Position numbers and translations under genes: made by a program. 64,000 nucleotides of DNA, taken from Flammeovirgaceae bacterium. Its GTDB lineage: Bacteria > Bacteroidota > Bacteroidia > Cytophagales > Cyclobacteriaceae. The stretch covers positions 62,001-126,000 of the forward strand of contig JAIYCV010000008.1 of assembly GCA_027487845.1 (NCBI GenBank). Direction: 5' to 3'. Position 1 is the stretch's first letter, and each line of letters begins with the position of its first letter. Below, one piece after another: positions 34,694-45,400 of the stretch. The notes below the pieces were generated by a model. That model was not told the origin of the DNA. It made no database searches and saw nothing but the letters and a program-made list of their open reading frames with translations.

Positions 34694-36106
34694 ATGAAAA
34701 AAGGCGACCACTTGACTAATTTATACATCGAGACAATGGCTGCTGAGGGCAAAACGTTAGCCAAGGTGGATGGAATTGTAATCTTTTTGCAAGGGGGTGC
34801 GCCAGGCGATACGGTTACCGCTACCCTAACCAAAATAAAAAAAAGCTATTTGGAGGGCCGTGTTGTTTCGGTAGAGAAGTACTCGGAAAAAAGATCCAAC
34901 CCTTTTTGCGAGCACTTTGGCCTCTGTGGGGGATGTTCGTGGCAGCATGTCAATTACGACACTCAGCTGTATTACAAGCAACAACAAGTGATCGATAATT
35001 TGGAGCGGATTGGCGGGTTAGAATTACCTGCGCTAAATCCCATTATCCCTTCGGAGCAGATTAAGAATTATCGCAACAAGTTGGATTTCACCTTTACTGC
35101 CAGTCGGTGGCTCACTTTCGAGGAAATGAAAGCAGGCATTGCTTTTGGCGAACCAGCTCTTGGCTTTCACATCCCCAAAACATTTGATAAAGTATTTGAC
35201 GTAAAGCAATGCCATCTGCAGCCAGCTCCGTCTAATGCTATTCGGCTGCATCTGAAAAAAATAGCCTTGCTGCATAATATTGATTTTTTCGACCTCAGAA
35301 ATCAGACGGGGTATTTGAGAACAGTAATGATTAGGACGGCAAACACAGGGGAGGTAATGGTTATCCTTCAAGTGGCTTATGACAAACAAGATTGGCTCGA
35401 GCTGATATTGAATAGCCTGTCAGAAGAGTTTCCAACCATCACGTCCTTGCAATATGTGATAAATAAAAAGCGGAATGATACTTTTGCCGATTTAGAAGTT
35501 CGTTGCTGGAAAGGGAAGCCCTACATAACAGAAACGATGCCTAAGCCAACTGGAAGTGGAACCTTGCAATTTAGGATTGGGCCTAAGTCGTTCTACCAAA
35601 CCAACTCCGCACAAGCCTCCAAGTTGTATAAAGCAGCGTTTGATTTGGCTGAATTAAAAGGAACAGAACTCGTGTATGATTTGTATACTGGCGCAGGCAC
35701 GATCGCCAATTTTATTGCCAACCATGCTAAGAAAGTGATTGGCCTTGAATATGTTGAATCGGCCATCGAAGATGCAAAAGTGAATGCAGAAATAAATGGC
35801 AGAACTAATTGTAATTTTTACTCAGGGGATATAAAGAGTCTTTTAGACACTAATTTTCTTCAAATAAACGGCCAGCCAGACATTATCATCACAGACCCGC
35901 CTCGGGTTGGAATGCACGAAGATGTTTGTAAAATGCTTCTTCAGGCGGCTGCCAAAAGAATCATATACATCAGTTGCAACGCAGCTACTCAGGCGCGCGA
36001 TTTAAAAATTCTCTGCGAAAGTTATCACATCACGGCAGTCCAACCAGTAGACATGTTTCCTCAAACTGCCCATGTCGAAAACATTGTTAGACTGGATAAA
36101 AAATGA
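34694..36106 (+). CDS. rlmD: 23S rRNA (uracil-5-)-methyltransferase RlmD
   Basis: A 470-residue RNA m5U methyltransferase of the TrmA/RlmD family. Order of parts: TRAM RNA-binding domain (about 1-60, GGAPGDTVTATL), the [4Fe-4S] cluster cysteines Cys72, Cys78 and Cys81 (CEHFGLCGGC) with the fourth at about Cys177 (VKQCHLQP), and the SAM-binding domain (LVYDLYTGAGTIANFI, about 321-336). Then come TDPPRVGMHEDV and the catalytic Cys in IIYISCNAATQARD near the end. It methylates U1939-type sites in 23S rRNA; the exact position is by family. Confidence 0.95.
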   Translation: MKKGDHLTNLYIETMAAEGKTLAKVDGIVIFLQGGAPGDTVTATLTKIKKSYLEGRVVSVEKYSEKRSNPFCEHFGLCGGCSWQHVNYDTQLYYKQQQVIDNLERIGGLELPALNPIIPSEQIKNYRNKLDFTFTASRWLTFEEMKAGIAFGEPALGFHIPKTFDKVFDVKQCHLQPAPSNAIRLHLKKIALLHNIDFFDLRNQTGYLRTVMIRTANTGEVMVILQVAYDKQDWLELILNSLSEEFPTITSLQYVINKKRNDTFADLEVRCWKGKPYITETMPKPTGSGTLQFRIGPKSFYQTNSAQASKLYKAAFDLAELKGTELVYDLYTGAGTIANFIANHAKKVIGLEYVESAIEDAKVNAEINGRTNCNFYSGDIKSLLDTNFLQINGQPDIIITDPPRVGMHEDVCKMLLQAAAKRIIYISCNAATQARDLKILCESYHITAVQPVDMFPQTAHVENIVRLDKK

Positions 36107-36183
36107 AGAGCTATCATTCCCATTTCCTTGGTTAGAGAAAAGAATAATAATTTTATACCTTTACTGTTCTAAATAATAATCTC

Positions 36184-36393
36184 ATGAATGCTATATTTTT
36201 GCTAGGGATGCCGGGCGTGCCTGAAATGTTTGTGATAGGCCTTTTTGTGCTTGTTTTTTTTGGTGCTAAAAAGATTCCTGAATTTGCGAAGGGACTTGGA
36301 AAAGGCATTAGAGAATTTAAAGATGCCGTGAAGGATGTTGAAAAAGAGGTGAAAGATGCAAGTAAAGAAGTGCCAAAGATTGACGGAAAGTAA
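36184..36393 (+). CDS. tatA: Sec-independent translocase TatA/TatE subunit
   Basis: A 69-residue TatA-type protein with a single N-terminal membrane helix (about 11-27, VPEMFVIGLFVLVFFGA). The hinge and amphipathic helix follow (KKIPEFAKGLGKGIREFK, about 29-46), with the conserved Phe-Gly at the hinge, and a Lys/Glu/Asp-rich tail. It forms the pore of the twin-arginine pathway for folded proteins. TatC is not in the window. The stop is 5 bp before the gatA start, so they form a transcription unit. Confidence 0.95.
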   Translation: MNAIFLLGMPGVPEMFVIGLFVLVFFGAKKIPEFAKGLGKGIREFKDAVKDVEKEVKDASKEVPKIDGK

Positions 36394-36398
36394 CAGTT

Positions 36399-37826
36399 TT
36401 GAGGCAGTACGCTGATTTAGAAGAGATACAAAGAAATCTAAATGCAGGCCAGCTTAGCTGCGAAGCCATAGTTTCTGATTATTTATCTCAGATTTCAAAA
36501 AAAAGTCATTTAAACGCTTTTTTAACGGTTTATAGTGAAGAAGCCCTGACGAGGGCTTCTTTCATTGACACCAAAATACAAAATGGTAATGCGGGCAAGT
36601 TGGCGGGCTTGGTGGTAGGTATCAAAGATGTTCTTGCCTTTAAAGATCACCCACTCCAAGCTGGTAGCAAAATATTAGAAGGGTTTGTTTCACAATACAC
36701 GGCCACTGTCGTTCAGCGTTTGTTGGATGAGGATGCAATAATTATTGGCAGACAAAACTGCGATGAGTTTGCGATGGGTTCTTCTAATGAGAACTCGGCT
36801 TTTGGTCCTGTACTTAATGATATAGACAACACTCGGGTTTCGGGCGGTTCATCGGGCGGTTCGGCAGTAGCAGTAATGGCCGATATGTGTAGAGTTTCGA
36901 TTGGTTCAGACACGGGAGGTTCAGTCAGGCAACCCGCTTCTTTTTGTGGCGTATTGGGCCTTAAGCCTACTTATTCGAGGATCTCTCGGTATGGTTTAGT
37001 CGCTTATGGATCTTCTTTCGATAGCATTGGAATATTCGGCAAAAGTTTGAAAGACGTGGCTCTTGTGCTTCAAGTTATTTCAGGAGCGGATGAGTTTGAC
37101 AGTACAGTTTCAACTACAGCTGTTCCTGCATTTTCATCGAAACTCAACCAACCAACTCTAACGTTTAAAATCGCCTGTTTTCGGGATGCAATCGAATCAA
37201 ATGGATTGCAGCTAGAAATAAAAGAAACTATCCAAAGCAAGATTTCCGCACTTAGGCAATCAAATCATCAAGTTGATATTATCGATTTTCCGCTTACGGA
37301 ATTTTTACTACCGACTTATTACATATTGGCAACGGCCGAAGCTAGTTCAAATTTGTCTCGCTATGATGGAGTGCGCTATGGCCATAGAAGCCAGCAGACG
37401 CACGACCTTCAAAGCATGTATAAAAAATCAAGGTCAGAAGGATTTGGGAAAGAAGTTCAACGTAGAATTCTACTCGGCACCTTTGTGTTAAGCGCTAGCT
37501 ATTATGATGCCTATTATACAAAAGCGCAGAAAGTACGGAGAATTATTCGAGATAAAACAAAAGAACTGTTTTCTCAGTATGACTTTATTCTTTCGCCAAC
37601 AGCACCCACCACTGCTTTTAAAATAGGAGAAAATAGTGATGATCCTGTTCAAATGTACTTGGCAGATATCTATTCTGTTCATGCAAATGTTGCTGGTATT
37701 CCGGGTATTTCTGTGCCTTGCGGAGTTGATAAAACGGGATTACCTATAGGCCTTCAACTAATGGCAAATGATTTTGAAGAATCCAAACTCTTTCAGTTTG
37801 CAGAATTGTTGAGTACTTTGCATTAA
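36399..37826 (+). CDS. gatA: Asp-tRNA(Asn)/Glu-tRNA(Gln) amidotransferase subunit A (amidase)
   Basis: A 475-residue amidase-signature enzyme. The Ser-cisSer-Lys triad is complete: Lys76 (VVGIKDVLAF), Ser151 (SGGSSGGSAVAV) and Ser175 (GSDTGGSVRQP). These are the same spacings as in S. aureus GatA (Lys79, Ser154, Ser178). The core GlyGly-rich signature and the C-terminal GIPGISVPCGVDKTGLPIG fit GatA. It releases ammonia from glutamine for transamidation of misacylated tRNA. The start is TTG, 5 bp after tatA; no ATG fits. GatB and GatC are not present here. Confidence 0.93.
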   Translation: MRQYADLEEIQRNLNAGQLSCEAIVSDYLSQISKKSHLNAFLTVYSEEALTRASFIDTKIQNGNAGKLAGLVVGIKDVLAFKDHPLQAGSKILEGFVSQYTATVVQRLLDEDAIIIGRQNCDEFAMGSSNENSAFGPVLNDIDNTRVSGGSSGGSAVAVMADMCRVSIGSDTGGSVRQPASFCGVLGLKPTYSRISRYGLVAYGSSFDSIGIFGKSLKDVALVLQVISGADEFDSTVSTTAVPAFSSKLNQPTLTFKIACFRDAIESNGLQLEIKETIQSKISALRQSNHQVDIIDFPLTEFLLPTYYILATAEASSNLSRYDGVRYGHRSQQTHDLQSMYKKSRSEGFGKEVQRRILLGTFVLSASYYDAYYTKAQKVRRIIRDKTKELFSQYDFILSPTAPTTAFKIGENSDDPVQMYLADIYSVHANVAGIPGISVPCGVDKTGLPIGLQLMANDFEESKLFQFAELLSTLH

Positions 37827-37849
37827 TTTTTTGCGTTAAGTAGTTTATC

Positions 37850-39259
37850 ATGAACGTTTTTTGCTTACATCGAATACTATTTTTTCTATTACCGATTACC
37901 TGTCAGATTGCTTTTGCGCAACAGAAATCAGAGATCGATTCGCTAAACATAATGGCCGAGGTCAAAACAGATTCGGTCAAGTCGGTAGTTCTTTCCATGC
38001 CGACTGAATACATTCCAGGCGATGATACACCAGAACTCGTTGCGGATCGTTTAAGCTGTCTGCAAATGACAATCGCGCTGCCATACAATGATAAAGTACA
38101 CGCATTTATCAATTATTTTACAGTCCGTGATCGCGACTATACACGAATGATTTTAAGGAGACGACAGCTCTATTTTCCGCTATTCGAAAAGCATTTATCC
38201 GACTTTAATCTGCCAATTGAATTGAAATATTTATCAGTCATTGAATCGGGGCTAAACCCTCGTGCAGTTTCTGGTGCCCGTGCTGTGGGGCTTTGGCAGT
38301 TTATGTCAGCGACAGGAAAATATTTTAACCTCAATAATGATGTGTATGAAGATGACCGGATGGATCCAGAAAAATCGACCATCGCAGCGTGCAGATATTT
38401 AAGTCAATTGTATTCCATATTTCACGATTGGCACTTGGCCCTTGCGGCCTATAATTCAGGACCAGGCACGGTCAGTCGTGCCATTAAAAGATCGGGTGGT
38501 AAGAGATCGTTTTGGGAAATTTATGACCTTCTTCCGGCTGAAACCCGATCTTATGTTCCACAATACATTGCAATTGTTTATGCGTTGAACCACGCAGAAG
38601 ATCATAATATTATTGAACACTATCAAGAAGAGAATCTGCCAAATGATACGCTTTTAGTTACCAAGTACCTTCACTTTGAAACCCTTGCAAATCTCACAGG
38701 AACGTGCAAAGAGGATTTACAGAAACTTAATCCAGCTTTTCATAGAGGTGTAATTCCTGATGGTAAGTCAGCCATTATGCGCCTTCCACTTCTAGCCAAG
38801 AGAAATCTAAATCAGAATAGATTTTTGATACTTGACTCAGCCTCGAAAGTTGGCAGGCAGGAGCTGGATGAGTCGTTGAAAAGTGTAATAGGTAGTACCT
38901 ACGGAAAAGAAAAGGTAACCTATCGCGTGCGATCAGGGGAAGCATTGGGGACAATAGCAAATAAGTTTGCGGTGAGAGTAGAAGACATAAAAAAATGGAA
39001 CAATTTGAATACTAGCTTAATTCATCCAGGTAAGAGTTTGTCGATATGGGTTGTTCTAGGAAGAAAAAACGTAGCGACTTCATTGGCGAAGATCCAAACA
39101 ATAATTGACAAGGAAGGAAAAACCTACACGGTTCAGCCTGGCGATACGTTGTGGGAAATCACACGAAAATTTAATGGCCTTACGGTCGAAAAAATTAAAA
39201 GCCTTAACAAGATGAAGAGCGTAAAGCTTCAGCCCGGGCAAAAGTTAATTGTCGGTTAA
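37850..39259 (+). CDS. LysM-containing lytic transglycosylase (MltD-like)
   Basis: A 469-residue secreted enzyme with a signal peptide (about 1-23, FLLPITCQIAFAQ). The transglycosylase core has the catalytic Glu132 in SVIESGLNPRAVSGARAVG and then LWQFMSATGKYF. The second SLT block is AACRYLSQLY, followed by LALAAYNSGPGTVSRA. Two LysM peptidoglycan-binding modules follow, at about 353-397 (YRVRSGEALGTIANKF) and about 423-467 (YTVQPGDTLWEITRKF). It cleaves the glycan strand with 1,6-anhydro formation at the cell wall. It follows gatA by 23 bp on the same strand. Confidence 0.93.
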   Translation: MNVFCLHRILFFLLPITCQIAFAQQKSEIDSLNIMAEVKTDSVKSVVLSMPTEYIPGDDTPELVADRLSCLQMTIALPYNDKVHAFINYFTVRDRDYTRMILRRRQLYFPLFEKHLSDFNLPIELKYLSVIESGLNPRAVSGARAVGLWQFMSATGKYFNLNNDVYEDDRMDPEKSTIAACRYLSQLYSIFHDWHLALAAYNSGPGTVSRAIKRSGGKRSFWEIYDLLPAETRSYVPQYIAIVYALNHAEDHNIIEHYQEENLPNDTLLVTKYLHFETLANLTGTCKEDLQKLNPAFHRGVIPDGKSAIMRLPLLAKRNLNQNRFLILDSASKVGRQELDESLKSVIGSTYGKEKVTYRVRSGEALGTIANKFAVRVEDIKKWNNLNTSLIHPGKSLSIWVVLGRKNVATSLAKIQTIIDKEGKTYTVQPGDTLWEITRKFNGLTVEKIKSLNKMKSVKLQPGQKLIVG

Positions 39260-39394
39260 TATGCACTGCGCGCGCTATTAATTGATTTTACAAAAGCGCA
39301 CAAAATCACCATTCATCGTTATTTATCTGACCTTGCAGCCTTAAATAAAAAGCCCTAATTTGTGGTTTAGTAGTTTTTAACTAATCTATTTGTA

Positions 39395-41665
39395 ATGTCA
39401 ATTAAGATAAGAAAGCAAGATGCACTTGATTACCATACGCAAGGGCAGCCAGGCAAGATTGAAGTAGTGCCCACCAAGCAGCTAAGCACGCAAATTGATT
39501 TGGCTTTGGCATATTCTCCTGGGGTAGCCGAACCTTGCAAAGAGATAGCCGCCAATAAAGAAGATGTTTATAAATACACAGCCAAAGGGAACTTGGTGGC
39601 TGTGATTTCGAATGGCACGGCTGTGCTGGGGCTGGGTAACATTGGCCCTGAAGCCTCTAAGCCAGTAATGGAAGGCAAGGGAGTATTGTTTAAAAAATTT
39701 GCCGGCATAGACGTTTTTGATATCGAGATTGATCAGGAAGACCCCGATGAATTTATAAAAATTGTTAAGGCGTTAGAGCCAACTTTTGGCGGGGTTAATC
39801 TAGAAGATATTAAGGCACCTGAGTGTTTTAAAATTGAAACTGAGTTGCGTGATAAGATGAATATTCCCATTATGCATGACGATCAGCATGGAACGGCCAT
39901 CATCTCCAGTGCCGCACTTTTAAATGCGCTAGAACTTGTTGGAAAAAAAATTGAGAACACAAAAATGGTAATGAATGGAGCTGGTGCCGCAGCTATTTCA
40001 TGTTCTCGATTATACATTGCGCTGGGGCTAAAGCAAGAAAACTTAATCATGTGCGATAGCAAAGGCGTGATCAAAAAAGGAAGGCCCGATTTAGATGACA
40101 CCAAGAGAGAATTTGCTACCAGCCATAATGTTTCCACGCTACAAGAGGCAATAGTGAGTGCAGATGTTTTTGTGGGGTTATCAAAAGCAGACGTGCTTGT
40201 TCCAGCGGACATCATGGCAATGGCAAAAGATCCCATCGTTTTCGCGTTGGCAAACCCAAATCCAGAAATCGCCTATGACGTTGCCAAGAGAACACGGCCT
40301 GATTTAATAATGGCTACTGGGCGATCAGATCACCCTAATCAAGTTAACAATGTGTTGGGCTTTCCTTACATTTTCAGAGGAGCACTGGACGTAAGGGCAA
40401 CCGAAATAAATGAAGCAATGAAATTGGCGGCTGTGAAAGCATTGGCAGAGCTCGCCAAAGAAGCAGTGCCGGATACAGTAGCCAAAGCATATGAAGTAAA
40501 CAAAATTGAATTTGGTAGGGAGTACCTTATACCCAAGCCCTTAGATCCGCGATTGATAACCACCGTTTCGCCAGCGGTTGCAAAGGCAGCGATGGATTCA
40601 GGCATCGCGAAAAACCATATTAAAGATTGGGGGCAATATCATAAGGATTTATTAAAACGAATCGGCATCGATGAGAAGCTCACCTCAAGATTGATAGAAC
40701 AAGCAAAACAAAGTCCTAAAAGAGTTGTGTTTGCCGAGGCCGATAACATTAAATTGTTGAAGGCAATCCAGGTTATTCAGGATGAAGAAATAGCGAAGCC
40801 GATTTTATTAGGCAGCAGGAAGGAAATTGAAAGATTGATTGCCGAGTTTAACCTTGAGCTAAACGAGTGTAAAATTGTAGACCCCTCGGAGGAAGTGGAG
40901 CTTTGCAAAAAATTTACGCAAGCCTACTACATGAAGCGACAGCGGAAGGGTGTAACTCAAGCCGATGCCGAGAAGATGATGCAAGATAGAAATGCCTTTG
41001 GTGCGATGATGGTTGAATTTGGTGAAGCCGATGCATTGATATCAGGTTTAACGCGCGATTATTCCAAAACCATTCTTCCCTCATTACAAATTATAGGCCT
41101 TGCACCAGGAGTAAAAAAGGTAGCGGGTATGTATATTATCCTAAGTAAAAAAGGTAACTTTTTTGTGGGTGATTGCACCGTCAATGTTAATCCAACGGCT
41201 GAAGAACTAGTGGGTATTATTGGGCTTGTCTCTCGCGGAGCGAGGGTCTTTGATACAGAGCCTCGTGTGGCCGTGTTGTCGTATTCAAATTTTGGTTCCA
41301 GTAACGGAGAAATTCCAGCTAAAACGAGAGAGGCAGTTCGTTTGGCAAAAGAAAAATATCCTTCACTTATTATTGAAGGAGATATACAAGCCAATGTTGC
41401 CTTGGATGTGGAACTTCAGCGGGAAATTTACCCGTTTAGTTCGTTGGCCAAAGAAGGCGCTAATACATTAATCTTTCCTAACCTTGAATCGGGAAATATT
41501 GCATATAAATTGTTAATGGAAATTGGAGGGGCAGAAGCAATTGGCCCTATTTTATTGGGCATGAAAAAGCCAGTTCATATATTACAATTGGGTAGTTCAA
41601 TTCGTGAGATTGTAAGTATGACTGCGATAGCCGTTGTAGATGCACAATTGAGAATTGATTCGTGA
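39395..41665 (+). CDS. maeB: NADP-dependent malic enzyme, fused to phosphotransacetylase-like domain
   Basis: A 756-residue fusion of the MaeB type. The malic domain (about 1-420) has the Tyr/Lys region [20 protein letters not shown] (with [10 protein letters not shown] after it), the metal-binding [12 protein letters not shown] and the NAD(P)-binding [20 protein letters not shown]. The C-terminal part (about 430-756) is a phosphate acetyltransferase-like domain ([16 protein letters not shown], then [16 protein letters not shown]), usually catalytically inactive and regulatory, binding acetyl-CoA. It converts malate to pyruvate and CO2 and supplies NADPH. The 3' side has an octamer array before ruvA. 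Confidence 0.95.
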   Translation: MSIKIRKQDALDYHTQGQPGKIEVVPTKQLSTQIDLALAYSPGVAEPCKEIAANKEDVYKYTAKGNLVAVISNGTAVLGLGNIGPEASKPVMEGKGVLFKKFAGIDVFDIEIDQEDPDEFIKIVKALEPTFGGVNLEDIKAPECFKIETELRDKMNIPIMHDDQHGTAIISSAALLNALELVGKKIENTKMVMNGAGAAAISCSRLYIALGLKQENLIMCDSKGVIKKGRPDLDDTKREFATSHNVSTLQEAIVSADVFVGLSKADVLVPADIMAMAKDPIVFALANPNPEIAYDVAKRTRPDLIMATGRSDHPNQVNNVLGFPYIFRGALDVRATEINEAMKLAAVKALAELAKEAVPDTVAKAYEVNKIEFGREYLIPKPLDPRLITTVSPAVAKAAMDSGIAKNHIKDWGQYHKDLLKRIGIDEKLTSRLIEQAKQSPKRVVFAEADNIKLLKAIQVIQDEEIAKPILLGSRKEIERLIAEFNLELNECKIVDPSEEVELCKKFTQAYYMKRQRKGVTQADAEKMMQDRNAFGAMMVEFGEADALISGLTRDYSKTILPSLQIIGLAPGVKKVAGMYIILSKKGNFFVGDCTVNVNPTAEELVGIIGLVSRGARVFDTEPRVAVLSYSNFGSSNGEIPAKTREAVRLAKEKYPSLIIEGDIQANVALDVELQREIYPFSSLAKEGANTLIFPNLESGNIAYKLLMEIGGAEAIGPILLGMKKPVHILQLGSSIREIVSMTAIAVVDAQLRIDS

Positions 41666-41802
41666 TTTGATGATGCGGTGATTTAAAAATGATGTTTTGC
41701 TCAAACGTTAATTGACGATCTTACTTTGTTTTCAAATCGGCTTATTTTCAAATCTTCAAATTAATTGACACATTACCGAAGTAACCAATTATCGAATTAA
41801 AA
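41662..41802. repeat. Octamer array between malic enzyme gene and ruvA
   Basis: The left arm starts inside the malic enzyme stop region: GTGATTTG, ATGATGCG, GTGATTTA, AAAATGAT. The right arm, 41731-41802, is nine 8-mers in register: TTCAAATC, GGCTTATT, TTCAAATC, TTCAAATT, AATTGACA, CATTACCG, AAGTAACC, AATTATCG, AATTAAAA. The GATTTG of the left arm pairs with CAAATC of the right. It resembles the heptamer elements but has a period of eight. It ends 2 bp before the ruvA ATG. Confidence 0.75.
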
Positions 41803-41803
41803 A

Positions 41804-42394
41804 ATGATTTCATTCTTACGCGGAAAATTAGTTCATAAAGATCCGACTCACGTAATCATTGATGTGGGCGGAGTTGGCTATCAAGTAAGTATATCGTTAC
41901 ATACTTTTTCAGAAATCAAGGATAAAGAAGACCTAAAATTGCTTACCTATTTTCATGTAAGGGAAGATAGCCAAGTGTTGTTTGGTTTTGCCACCGCAGC
42001 AGAGAAACAGATGTTTCAATATCTTATTTCTGTTAATGGGGTGGGCCCAAGCACAGCGCTAGTAGTACTTTCATTTTTGCCTCCTGACGAACTTCGGGCT
42101 GCTATTATTCGAGAAGATGCTGCTGCCCTTCAGGCGGTGAAGGGGATTGGAGGTAAAACAGCCCAGCGATTGATTTTGGAATTGCGCGATAAGGTAAAAA
42201 AAGACGGAAGCGATCAAGCCTTTGGAATTCCTGGCTTTGTGGGCAATACTGTTCGCAATGAAGCGTTATCTGCCCTGATAACTTTAGGAATTGCAAAGCC
42301 GGTTGCTGAAAAGAGTATTGACTCCGCGCTGAAAAAATCCGGAAATACCTTTAGTTTGGAAGAATTGATTAAACAAGCACTAAAAAACGCCTGA
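41804..42394 (+). CDS. ruvA: Holliday junction branch migration complex subunit RuvA
   Basis: A 196-residue protein of normal RuvA length. Domain I is an OB fold (MISFLRGKLVHKDPTHVIID then VGGVGYQVSIS). Domain II has two helix-hairpin-helix motifs (LISVNGVGPSTALVVLS, about 72-88, and LQAVKGIGGKTAQRLILE, about 107-124). Domain III is a short C-terminal RuvB-binding helix bundle (EALSALITLGIAKPVAEKSI). It binds four-way junctions as a tetramer and recruits RuvB. The stop is 7 bp before the sprA start, so they are co-transcribed. Confidence 0.97.
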   Translation: MISFLRGKLVHKDPTHVIIDVGGVGYQVSISLHTFSEIKDKEDLKLLTYFHVREDSQVLFGFATAAEKQMFQYLISVNGVGPSTALVVLSFLPPDELRAAIIREDAAALQAVKGIGGKTAQRLILELRDKVKKDGSDQAFGIPGFVGNTVRNEALSALITLGIAKPVAEKSIDSALKKSGNTFSLEELIKQALKNA

Positions 42395-42401
42395 CATACG
42401 T

Positions 42402-45400
42402 TTGACGATCACCAATTTCAGGAATCAATTCATAGTTGTATTCGGCATATTTTTGATGATGTGCTGCCATTATTCATTTGCCCAAAAACAACCTAAAAAA
42501 GACACTACAAAATTAGCTCCAGCAGATTCCGCCAGACGACCCACGTTTCGTCTGCGAGACAGATACGGTGATCCGTTCTCTAACTTCACATCTTATTCGC
42601 CCCTTTTTCTTAAAGATCCTAAAAGCCTAAACCTAGATGTACAGATTGACACGGGAATGAATTATAGCATTTATGAAAAAATAGGGAAGATAAATTTCAG
42701 GCCCACTTCTTCTATGTCTTTTAAAGAATTTAGCCTACAGCAAGACAGGGTTAACATGAAGGAATATTGGAAGAACAGAAGTCAAGCGTTGGATGGGGAA
42801 AGCGCGGTGAGCGGACGCAATCTGTTGCCGAAAATTTATGTCAGTCCTCTATTAGATCGGATATTTGGAGGAAGCTTTGTTGAAATAATTCCGCGCGGGA
42901 ATGTGGCGTTAGACTTTGGGGCATCTTTTCAAACGATAAAAAATCCGGCTATTCCTATCCGTCAGCAAAGCAATGGTGGCTTTGAGTTTGATCAGCAGAT
43001 CAATTTAAGTGTTACTGGCAAAATAGGGGAGAAGCTTAAAGTAGCTACCAATTTTGATAACAATAACTCATTCGATTTTCAAAATAGCATGAAGATTGAA
43101 TACACTGGTTTTAAAGAAGACATACTACGCAAGCTCGAGTTGGGTAATGTGAGTTTGCCATTAAACAACAGCTTGATAACGGGTGCCTCTAATCTGTTTG
43201 GTGTAAAAGCACAGATGCAATTTGGGAAACTTTCTGTAACCACCGTGGCAAGTACACAGCGCGGCAAACAAACTTCCATTGAAATACCCGGAAGTACAAG
43301 CGGCACCTCACAGGGGCGACAATTTGAAGTAATAGGTTCTAATTATGATGATAATCGACACTTCTTTCTTGCGCAATTTTTTAGAGATCAATTTGAAGGA
43401 TGGCTGAGCACGTTGCCACAGATCACATCGGGCGTGAACATAACTCGAGTAGAAGTGTATTTATTGAATCGCAATAACGATACGCAAACGCTCAGAGACG
43501 TGGTAGGCCTCATGGATATGGGCGAATCGAAAAGACTTTATAGAAAGGACGCGAAAGATGGGCAAATACCGTTAGCCAATAGAGATTACATCCGCCCCAA
43601 CTTCCCTGCTTCCAATGAGGCCAACAATTTTTTTACAAAGGACGCTTATTTAAGAAGAATATCAGCCGTTTCAGATGAAATAAATGCCGGCCTAGAGGGT
43701 CTTGGTTTTGTTAACGGACTTGACTTCGAAAAAATTACAAGTGCTAGAAAGTTATCGGCAACAGAGTTTAGTTATCACAAAGAACTGGGGTACATAACTC
43801 TTCAGCGAAAGCTTCAAAATGACGAAGCGTTGGCGGTAGCATTTGAATATACTTATAATGGGCAAGCCTATAAAGTGGGTGAACTTACAGAAGACTATTC
43901 TAATAAACCCGATAAAGAAGTGGTGTATTTAAAGCTCCTTCGCCCCAGAAAAGTAAGTGTTAAAGATCAATTTAATAAGATTTTACCCACTTGGAATTTG
44001 ATGATGAAGAACGTGTATAATCTCAACCTCAATCAAGTAGCCAAAGAAGGTTTTCAACTAAAAATTATTTATCGGGATGACGCGACCGGAAAAGATAATC
44101 CTCAACTTCAAGAGTCGGGCGTTGCGGGCACTAGGCAATTAATTTCCATTGCTGGTCTTGATAAATTGAATCCCTACAACGATCCATTGCCAAATGGAGA
44201 TGGAAATTTTGATTTCGTTGAGAATGTTACCATTAACACAACTAATGGCTTGGTAATTTTTCCGTTTCTGGAACCATTTAATAAACCATTTCGAGATCTT
44301 TTTAAAACAGATCCACCAAATACAGATCGCCTCAACAATAAATATTTATACGATACTCTCTACAATACTACGAAGGCGGAAGCCGAATTGGTGGCAACCA
44401 AAAACAAGTTCTTTATTGTAGGTACTTCAAAATCGGGTTCAGGTAAAGAAATTAGTTTGCAAGGATTTAATGTGGCGCAAGGATCAGTAAAAGTATTTGC
44501 CGGAGGAACACCGTTGCGTGAGGGAGCAGACTACCAAGTAGATTACAATCTCGGAAAAGTGACAATTTTAAATGAAGGGGTATTAAGCTCTGGCAAAAAC
44601 ATTAGCGTTACTTATGAGCAGCAAGATCCTTTTGCATTTCAAACGCGGTCGTTGCTGGGCACACGGTTAGATTATAAACTGTCCGATGATATTAACATTG
44701 GTTCTACGCTACTCTATTTCAACGAAAGGCCACTGATTTCGCGCAATGCCATTGGCACAGAACCAGCCAGAAATATTCAGTATGGCCTGGATATCAATTT
44801 ACGAAAGGATTCCAGATTGTTAACTAAAATGGTAGATGCATTGCCCTTTCTTCAAACCAAAGAAAAATCGTCTATCACATTTAATGCAGAGTTTGCTCAG
44901 CTTTTGCCAGGCACATCAAATTCAATTAATGGAGATGGCACTTCATTTATCGATGACTTTGAAAATACAGCAACCCCGTATAGCCTAATAAATCCTGCTA
45001 GCTGGAAACTTTCAAGCGTGCCTTCTAAAGAAGTGCGCTTTGATCTTACGGGCGGTGGCGCTGATGACATTAGGGCTGGCTATCGAAGAGCTAAGTTGGC
45101 GTGGTACCAAATTGACAATTTGTTTTATAGAACAGGTGGAGCATTTAAGCCAACCAATATTTCAGAAAAGGACTTGGAAAATCACTACATACGTCCGGTG
45201 CTGCCAAAGGAGATTTTCCCCGGCCAAGATGTTGCGCTCGGAAATTTCTTTCAACCCATTTTTGACGTTGCCTACTTTCCTAAAGAACGAGGTCCTTACA
45301 ACTTCAATCCCGACCTTAATCCAGATGGAACACTCAAAAACCCAGAAAAGAATTGGGCAGGCATTACAACGGCCATTCGCACGGAAGTGGACTTTGACAA

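Noticed and set aside
43079-43306. Antisense frames within sprA and other long genes
   Set aside because: They lie opposite strongly supported coding sequences and show no recognisable domains; they are reading-frame shadows.
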